Shown: positions 58,740 through 64,000 of the stretch, piece after piece
How positions within the stretch are numbered: position 1 is the stretch's first letter
Layout of the letters: every line of letters begins with the position of its first letter
Source: Oxytricha trifallax
Taxonomy: Eukaryota; Ciliophora; Spirotrichea; Sporadotrichida; Oxytrichidae
NCBI GenBank assembly: GCA_000711775.1
Contig: ARYC01000293.1
Span: 1 to 64,000 of the forward strand
Direction: 5' to 3'
Length of the DNA: 64,000 nt
Program-made: the position numbers and the translations under genes
Notes under the pieces: generated by a model
What the model was told of the DNA's origin: nothing
Databases searched by the model: none
The model's input: only the letters and a program-made list of their open reading frames with translations

Positions 58740-61400
58740 TATTGAAGACATCAATTATATCGAGTTACCAAAAGTTGTCTATAATGAATATACATAAATT
58801 CCTGAAGTTGCTGTGCCTGACATAAAATTAACTTTCAAATTTAATTTAAAATAATATGAAAAAGTCCACCATTAAGCCTTATCATATCCTTTTTGTAATT
58901 TTTAAATTTCAAAAATTATTTTTTGAGATCATATGATAATTTATATCTTTATTTGTTTTATTGATTATTTTTTAAAAAATTATAATTAGAAAGTTTTTAT
59001 CATTTTCATTATCCAAATAAAATTTTTAGTTATTAAAATTTCAATTTTTGAAGAAAAAAAAAGTAATAGTTATTAGTTATTCTATTAATATAAGAAAATT
59101 TTTAAAATCTAAATAGAAGAAAGAATTTTGATAAAATAAAACTATTAAAGTAAATTTAATTTCTAATAAAATCCAATTTTAAATTCTTATATATTATTGA
59201 TTTAGAATAATATGATTAATAACTTTTAACTAATAAATTTTTTTATTTGCAAAAGTGCCTATTTTAATAAATATTGAGATATTTAGAACAAAATGCTTTA
59301 TAAATATATATAATTGTAACTTTAACCAGAGATATCTTTAAAGTTTGGGAGTTGTATGTAAGCATAAATACAATTTGTGATGTTAAGCCCATTTTAAGGC
59401 CATGGCATTCCCCTATATAACTAAATATTTTATTAATTTTATATCTGTATTTGAGTATTAAAATGATCTTTAACTATCGATTGTAGCAGTTCCAATTATA
59501 TTGTAGTCAATTATATTTTTTTAATGATAAAAAATATTAAAGTCTATTTTTAAGTTTTGCTTAAATCAATATAATATTTTGAAATGTAGTCAAATCTATA
59601 TAAATGCCTAATAGTAACGCTTTGATCGGAAAAATCTGAATGTAAAGCTGTACAAGTAAATCCTGTATTCACAATGTAATGCAATCGATTTTGAATAAAC
59701 ATTATATTTTTCATATTTCAATTGTATTTTTATTGCAGATGATTGTTTTTTAATTGAAAGGATGATATTATAATAATTAGAGAATATCAAACAGATAAAA
59801 TAAGGTTTAATTTAAATATTTCACTAATTTATTATTTTAATACCATGATAGATATTGATAAATGCAATCTATGTAATTTATTCAATGAGTTATACGATTT
59901 AAGTTTTCAAATTAGTTATTACTATATTATTTAGAAAGAAAAGTAAATGAAATTTAAGTGAATCTAGGAAGAAGTTTTTATTTAATATGCTAGAAATCTA
60001 AAACAAGAAAAAATACAACTGTAAAATAATAGGGTTAATATACATTGGATTATCTTGTGACCTGCAAATGAGTGGATGCTACTAGATATTGTGAATAGCA
60101 TTCATTCATTTCTTTATGAAGATAATTTAGTGTCAATAAGCCCTATTATTTTTAAATTATGATAGAATTGTTTTAGAAATCTAATAAAATCAAATTAAAA
60201 CATTAATCTTGATTAACTTATAACTTTACTATTTTTAAAAACTTTCTTCTTACTTTAAATAAAATATGTTAGTAAGAGTCATTATGTGAACAATTGTTAA
60301 TAATTGTGTGCATTTTAAACATCAAAAAAATTTTAAAAATAATAAATTTGCAAAAATTTCTCTTTTTATATTTGACTCGGCGTAAATATACTTTGTGTAG
60401 AATTTATGACTGCTACTTCCATACTGGTCAAATGCTACCTCTAATTTTAATGTATTAATATTAATATTAATTTGGAGTCTAATGCGTACTCAAATCCAAA
60501 TATTCTTATAGCTGCATTATAAATTTAAATTAATGCATATTTATTGTCGTTAGACGACCTCCTTGAGGATCCACCAATAAAAATAACTTAATTTGCAGAG
60601 TCTACATTTTGAATAAAAATTTGAAAAAAAATCATAATAGAAATTAAAATTGTTAGTTATGAATAAGTAATTAGAGTAATAATAAATTTATATTTTTGAA
60701 AAATCTACACTTCATTTTTATATTTTTTGTATAAAATTATTTAAAAATAAACATCTACAAAAAAAGACATGTATCTCAGCGATGAATAATCTTGAACAAT
60801 TGCTGATAGTACGATGAAAGTATTTAGACTATCAAACAAGAAAATAACTTGCTTATTATCAAAAGGGTATGTCACAATTATTATTTATTAAATTTTACAT
60901 TCATTAAGTTTTATTAGACCCTATATAAATAATTTATACTTAATATAATATTTACAAGATTAAATATAAATACTAAAATTTATGATTTATAGCTGTAAGA
61001 TAATTTATTTATTTTTTATTCAACTCTTATTTAAAAAAAGGTTCTAATTTATAATATTTTATATAAACTTTTAAAAATATATTTTCGATGTATTTACACT
61101 TTATATAATTTAATTAATCATGACTAAAGTCGCTTCAGTGAGAGCAACATCTGAAATTGTTACATGTTCACCCCGAGCCACCCCACCCCTCCCCTCACCC
61201 CAAACCGAGCCCCCCCACCTCGATATAAATAATTTTTTTCAATATAATTTTTCTTGCCCTGCGGCAGCTTTTACAAATAAGGATATATTTTTTATAATAT
61301 TCACAACATCTGTCAACATTTTGTGTACATGCTCCTATAGGAAAATATTTAAAAATCAAAACAAATGTTACTTTTTATATATAATATTAAATATTTTTAG
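58740..61400 (-). CDS. P2: N-terminal region in scattered blocks
   Basis: Minus-strand blocks: MLTDVVNIIKNISLFVKAAA (about 61235-61330), GEHVTISDVALTEATLVM (about 61120-61175), TYPFDNKQVIFLFDSLNTFI with VLSAIVQDYSSLRYM (about 60770-60885), IFIGGSSRRSSNDNKYALIQ with AAIRIFGFEYALDS (about 60480-60600), LHKEMNECYSQYLVASTHLQ (about 60050-60125), QNRLHYIVNTGFTCTALHSD with SDQSVTIRHLYRF (about 59590-59700), CHGLKMGLTSQIVFMLTYNS (about 59320-59410) and MSGTATSGIYVYSLQTTFGN (about 58740-58820). The GGSS unit parallels P1 GGQTSD/FGGNN, suggesting a repeated propeller-like N-terminal part. The gene seems to reach almost to the TBE tip at 61423. Start codon not identified. Confidence 0.55.
61168..61222. 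repeat. C-rich tract
   Basis: About 55 bases consisting mainly of runs of 4-7 C separated by short A-containing steps, in otherwise AT-rich DNA, some 200 bp from the TBE tip. The G-rich complement could form quadruplex-like structure. It is not an exact C4A4 repeat. It borders a P2 coding block. Confidence 0.7.
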
Positions 61401-61422
61401 ATAAGAAATTTTTTGCCACATT

Positions 61423-61500
61423 CAAAACCCCAAAACCCCTTAATGAGGTTTATAAGTGCTTTGATTTGTAGGGAATTTGTTAGGGGTTGGGGTTATTAAT
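61423..61500 (+). repeat. TBE terminal inverted repeat (right copy)
   Basis: Inverse partner in type of 329-406: two C4A4 units then TTAATGAGGTTTATAAGTGC and TTTGATTTGTAGGG. The two window copies face each other across about 61 kb; they belong to two different elements. Confidence 0.8.
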
Positions 61501-61541
61501 AGGTTTTAATGTGAAATTTATAGTAAATGTATTTAATTTAA

Positions 61542-62818
61542 TCACTCAAAATGCACTTTTGGATCATGTGGGAGAGGTCTGAAGTTTATTTTACTTAACC
61601 ACAACTCTATCTTCTCTAATGTTATGTCTGATCTAGAGTTTGGTTTTAAGATTATTGATTCTGCCATTTATTTTAATGATTGAGATACTCTGGTTTTGTC
61701 TATAAATTACTTGATTCTTTACTTAGCATCTTTCTCACACCTTGTAGAGTAGTAATCATTCCGAGGCATATCGCACTCTATTATTATTGCTGCTAAAGCC
61801 CACACATCCCATTGATAGTCTCCATCTCTCCAGTCTTCTCTTTCAGGATAATAGCCTGGAGTTCCCATAACACTTCCTAGCCTTGATACTTCTACCCTTA
61901 ATGCTCTGTTGAAGTCAATAATTGTCACTCTTACAGGTGAGAAGTTTATCATAATATTCTCAGGTTTCAAATCTCTATGAACAAAGCCTAACTTATGTAG
62001 CTCTTTTATACCTTGTAAGGTTTAAGTTGCTATCAAAGCAAGCTACTTATGATTCCTTTGATCAGTAATAAAATCTCTGAGGGTCATTTCATAGAGTGGG
62101 AGTCTGAAAGCAACATGATCCTTGGCAAGGAGAACAGCATCTAGCTTGATTAAGTAACTACACTCTTTAAACTTTGCTTGAGTGAGTACTTGATACTCAT
62201 TGTGAACTTCATCTAAAATTTATCATCACTTAAAAGATAGTTGAAGGGATACACCTTGTATGCATACTGATGATCATTGATAACTTTCTTATCAAAGGAG
62301 TCTTCTAATATAAGGTAGCTTTAAAGTGAAGTGTCTAGGTCAACTTAGGCAAGAACTGGAATCTTTTTATATTGAATTTTAATCATAATCTTTGTGATTT
62401 CAGATGCTAGTAGGTTGCGTGATTTCCTCACATATTCTGATTCACTAGCTTGTTCGAGCTCTACCATTTTCGAAGATTCTCTTGCTTTTCTTTTGTTAAG
62501 TAGCTTCAATTCATCTTCATGCTTTTCAATCTCTAAATCTTTCTTGTGAGCTTTTAAAAGATGCTTCCTTAAATCTCTAGTATGAGCATACTGCTTATGG
62601 CACTCGAAGCAATCATACTTTCCGTCGATTTTATCGTGCTTTAAGTATACTGTTGGCTTGGCTTCTCTATGCTCTTTCATATGCCTATACCAACTAGATT
62701 TATGAGCGAAGTCTCTCTCACACTTCTCACAAAAGTATACTTCTACTTCTTCAGTTTGTATAGGAATTTCATTAATACCTTTCTCCTCCTCTCTGTCTCC
62801 CACACACTTGTTTGCCAT
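61542..62818 (-). CDS. TBE zinc-finger/protein-kinase fusion ('57-kDa' type ORF)
   Basis: Starts at ATG 62818 (MANKCVGDREEEKGINEIPI). Two C2H2 zinc fingers are visible: C30-C33-H46-H50 (FCEKCERDFAHKSSWYRHMK) and C70-C73-H86-H91 (CFECHKQYAHTRDLRKHLLK). A charged linker is followed by the kinase: LGFVHRDLKPENIMINF (catalytic loop), TIIDFNRA (DFN instead of DFG), MGTPGYYPER and QWDVWALAAIII; it ends ...VHFE at the TGA complementary to 61542-61544. The fingers and linker run through a TAA read as Gln near 62345, then an apparent one-base shift near 62211-62230 is needed to reach the kinase frame (LDEVHNEYQVLTQAKF). Length about 425 codons. The change of Gly in DFG may alter metal binding or may be normal for TBE kinases. 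Confidence 0.75.
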
Positions 62819-62859
62819 TTATTTTCTATTATTAATTTCTATTTTAATAACAGAGACCT

Positions 62860-63190
62860 CAAGTGATAGCTCTCGTAGTTCCTTAAGAGAGTGCATCTCA
62901 CAGCTATCACACTTTTTATTGACGCCAAAGGTAAGTCTCAATTAGTTTGATGGAAGTGCTGTTGTTTTCTTAAAATGTTAGCACTCATATTTAAATTTGA
63001 ATTAAAATTATAAAACTGCCTCTATAACTGAGAGCTTATATGAGAGCATTGCAAGCCTACAAGTTTCAAGGGAAGTTTTAAGAGTATTAGAGAAGAAATA
63101 TGAGTGCTAAGAGACGAACCAGCTCTAAATATAGGTGAGAAAGTAACCATTTTAACTATCAATAATAAGTTGATTATAGCACGTACAAAT
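62860..63190. other. TBE intergenic region
   Basis: Between the divergent ORFs. Contains a small inverted pair GTGATAGCT/AGCTATCAC (about 62862-62910) and GC-mixed sequence with no clear frame. Together with the downstream repeat array it probably holds promoters for both ORFs. Confidence 0.4.
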
Positions 63191-63345
63191 TTAGGAGGTG
63201 CTCCTAATTAAGTAAGTACTGTTTTAGGAGGTATTTTGTCATTATATGATTAAAATTAGGGTGCTCCTAATTAAGTACTAGCATTAATTAAAGCTCCTAA
63301 TTAAGTACTAGCATTTTAGGAGCTGCTCCTAATTAAGTACTACCA
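63191..63345 (+). repeat. Four-copy GCTCCTAATTAAGTA array
   Basis: GCTCCTAATTAAGTA occurs at about 63200, 63263, 63293 and 63324, the last three followed by CTA (twice by CTAGCATT). TTAGGAGG and TTAGGAGC between them form inverted pairs with GCTCCTAA. Unequal spacing, so not a simple tandem repeat. Its position between divergent ORFs suggests protein-binding sites for transcription or for the transposase. Confidence 0.8.
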
Positions 63346-63460
63346 ATTTAAATTTAAAAATATGGAACTATAACAGTAGAAATTGATATCAATCTCTCAA
63401 GTTTGAAACCAGTTCTCAAAACCTTAACCATATCCTCCAAAGAGACTGACCTCCTATAGG

Positions 63461-64000
63461 ATGCACAAATTTAATAGTAAGTTTTACAGAGGTATATAAT
63501 TGAAATCAATAAACTTAAATTTGATATCATTTCTCAGATCTGTAAACAAGATAAAGTCAATGAATGATGTAATGAAAAGAGTGCAAGCACAAGAATTGAT
63601 TCAAAGATTTAGAACAAGGAGGATTTGCATCGCTACCTGGCGCAGCAAGGTAATAAACTCATAGTTGCTAATCTTTATTATGTAGTTGGTTTGTTCTTGC
63701 CAACGATGGAAGGTACTAAAATATCATATCTAAGAACGATACTCTGCGAAGAGAAGAAAGCATTGAAAACTTAAGATGTAAAGTTTGCAGAGATTCCAAA
63801 CTACTCAGAAATCTCAGTGACTAACTTATACGATGATGCTATGAATGACCCGAGGTTTCGCAGTACCTGCCTACTAAGAAGCAGTTGTCAAATAAACTAC
63901 CTGAAAGAAACTATTTCTTTGGCATACTTGCAACAATTAAAGGTGATTACGTGAAAGAAATTATTCAAGAATCTCATAAGAAAAGGTACAGAATCTCTTC
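63461..64000 (+). CDS. TBE '22-kDa' type ORF (partial, frames shifted)
   Basis: Starts MHKFNSKFYRGIQLKSINLN and continues to MNDVMKRVQAQELIQRF; the sense then moves to another frame at HRYLAQQGNKLIVANLYYVV and EGTKISYLRTILCEEKKALK, and again near 63850 to PEVSQYLPTKKQLSNKLPER with YFFGILATIKGDYVKEIIQE, running out of the window. Two apparent frameshifts (near 63605-63620 and near 63850) show decay or an unusual expression mode. The position and divergent orientation match the small conserved TBE ORF of unknown function. I have no firm domain assignment. Confidence 0.65.

Larger units (their letters stand above)
61423..64000. mobile_element. TBE-type transposon, left part (continues past window)
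   Basis: Starts with CAAAACCCCAAAACCCCTTA preceded by ATT (61420-61422), the TBE end and target triplet. Order inside: terminal repeat (to about 61500), minus-strand zinc-finger/kinase ORF (61542-62818), intergenic region with a short repeat array (63191-63345), and the start of the plus-strand '22-kDa' type ORF (from 63461). The transposase ('42-kDa' ORF) is not in view and should lie beyond 64000. Apparent frameshifts in both ORFs suggest an ageing copy. Plain DNA transposon of the Tc1/mariner group. Confidence 0.85.

Noticed and set aside
1-64000. Bacterial-type features (ribosome binding sites, rho-independent terminators, CRISPR arrays) and tRNA/rRNA genes
   Set aside because: The DNA is eukaryotic germline; hairpins found are transposon foldbacks, repeats are not regularly spaced with unique spacers, and no tRNA cloverleaf or rRNA core was recognised by eye.

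Overview
The window looks like micronuclear (germline) DNA of a spirotrich ciliate of the Oxytricha/Stylonychia/Tetmemena kind. Three observations support this. (1) Coding stretches read well only if TAA and TAG are Gln and TGA is the stop. (2) Coding sequence comes in short blocks separated by very AT-rich spacers, as expected of MDSs (kept segments) cut up by IESs (segments removed in development). (3) Both window edges lie inside TBE-type transposons whose tips carry the telomere-like sequence CAAAACCCCAAAACCCC. With a bacterial or standard code almost every gene falls apart, so the genes below were read by eye with the ciliate code. Block edges are approximate and order within a gene was not checked against a macronuclear sequence.

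Layout: 1-406 is the end of one TBE. 416-562 is the end of an acidic protein. 846-9843 holds a membrane-protein fragment and two or three plus-strand genes. 10196-21015 is a large minus-strand gene (called P1 here) for a secreted/membrane protein with cadherin-like (CADG) repeats and a multi-helix C-terminal region. 21.6-24.3 kb is almost empty. 24340-25464 (minus) and 25518-28160 (plus) are divergent genes. 29590-36700 holds minus-strand blocks, including a serine-carboxypeptidase motif. 36405-39083 is a plus-strand Ser/Gln-rich gene. 39.1-45.7 kb is mostly spacer with nested transposons. 45774-47550 is a distinctive GC-richer element with AAACCCC inverted ends. 47960-49830 is a plus-strand gene. 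50690-61400 is P2, a paralogue of P1. 61423-64000 is the second TBE, facing the first.

Mobile DNA is the clearest theme. Besides the TBEs there are at least five foldback/MITE families: A (three copies, about 415 bp, TA target duplication), B (two copies, exactly 632 bp, 8-bp target duplication), C (three copies, 261 bp, AAACCCC ends, TA duplication), D (four copies, G-rich ends, 8-bp duplications, one carrying a Merlin/IS1595-type transposase relic), and a single hairpin, E. Several sit between coding blocks of genes. For C copy 2 and A copies 1 and 2, removing the element between its flanking short direct repeats joins the neighbouring blocks in one open frame. Those MITEs therefore behave as IESs.
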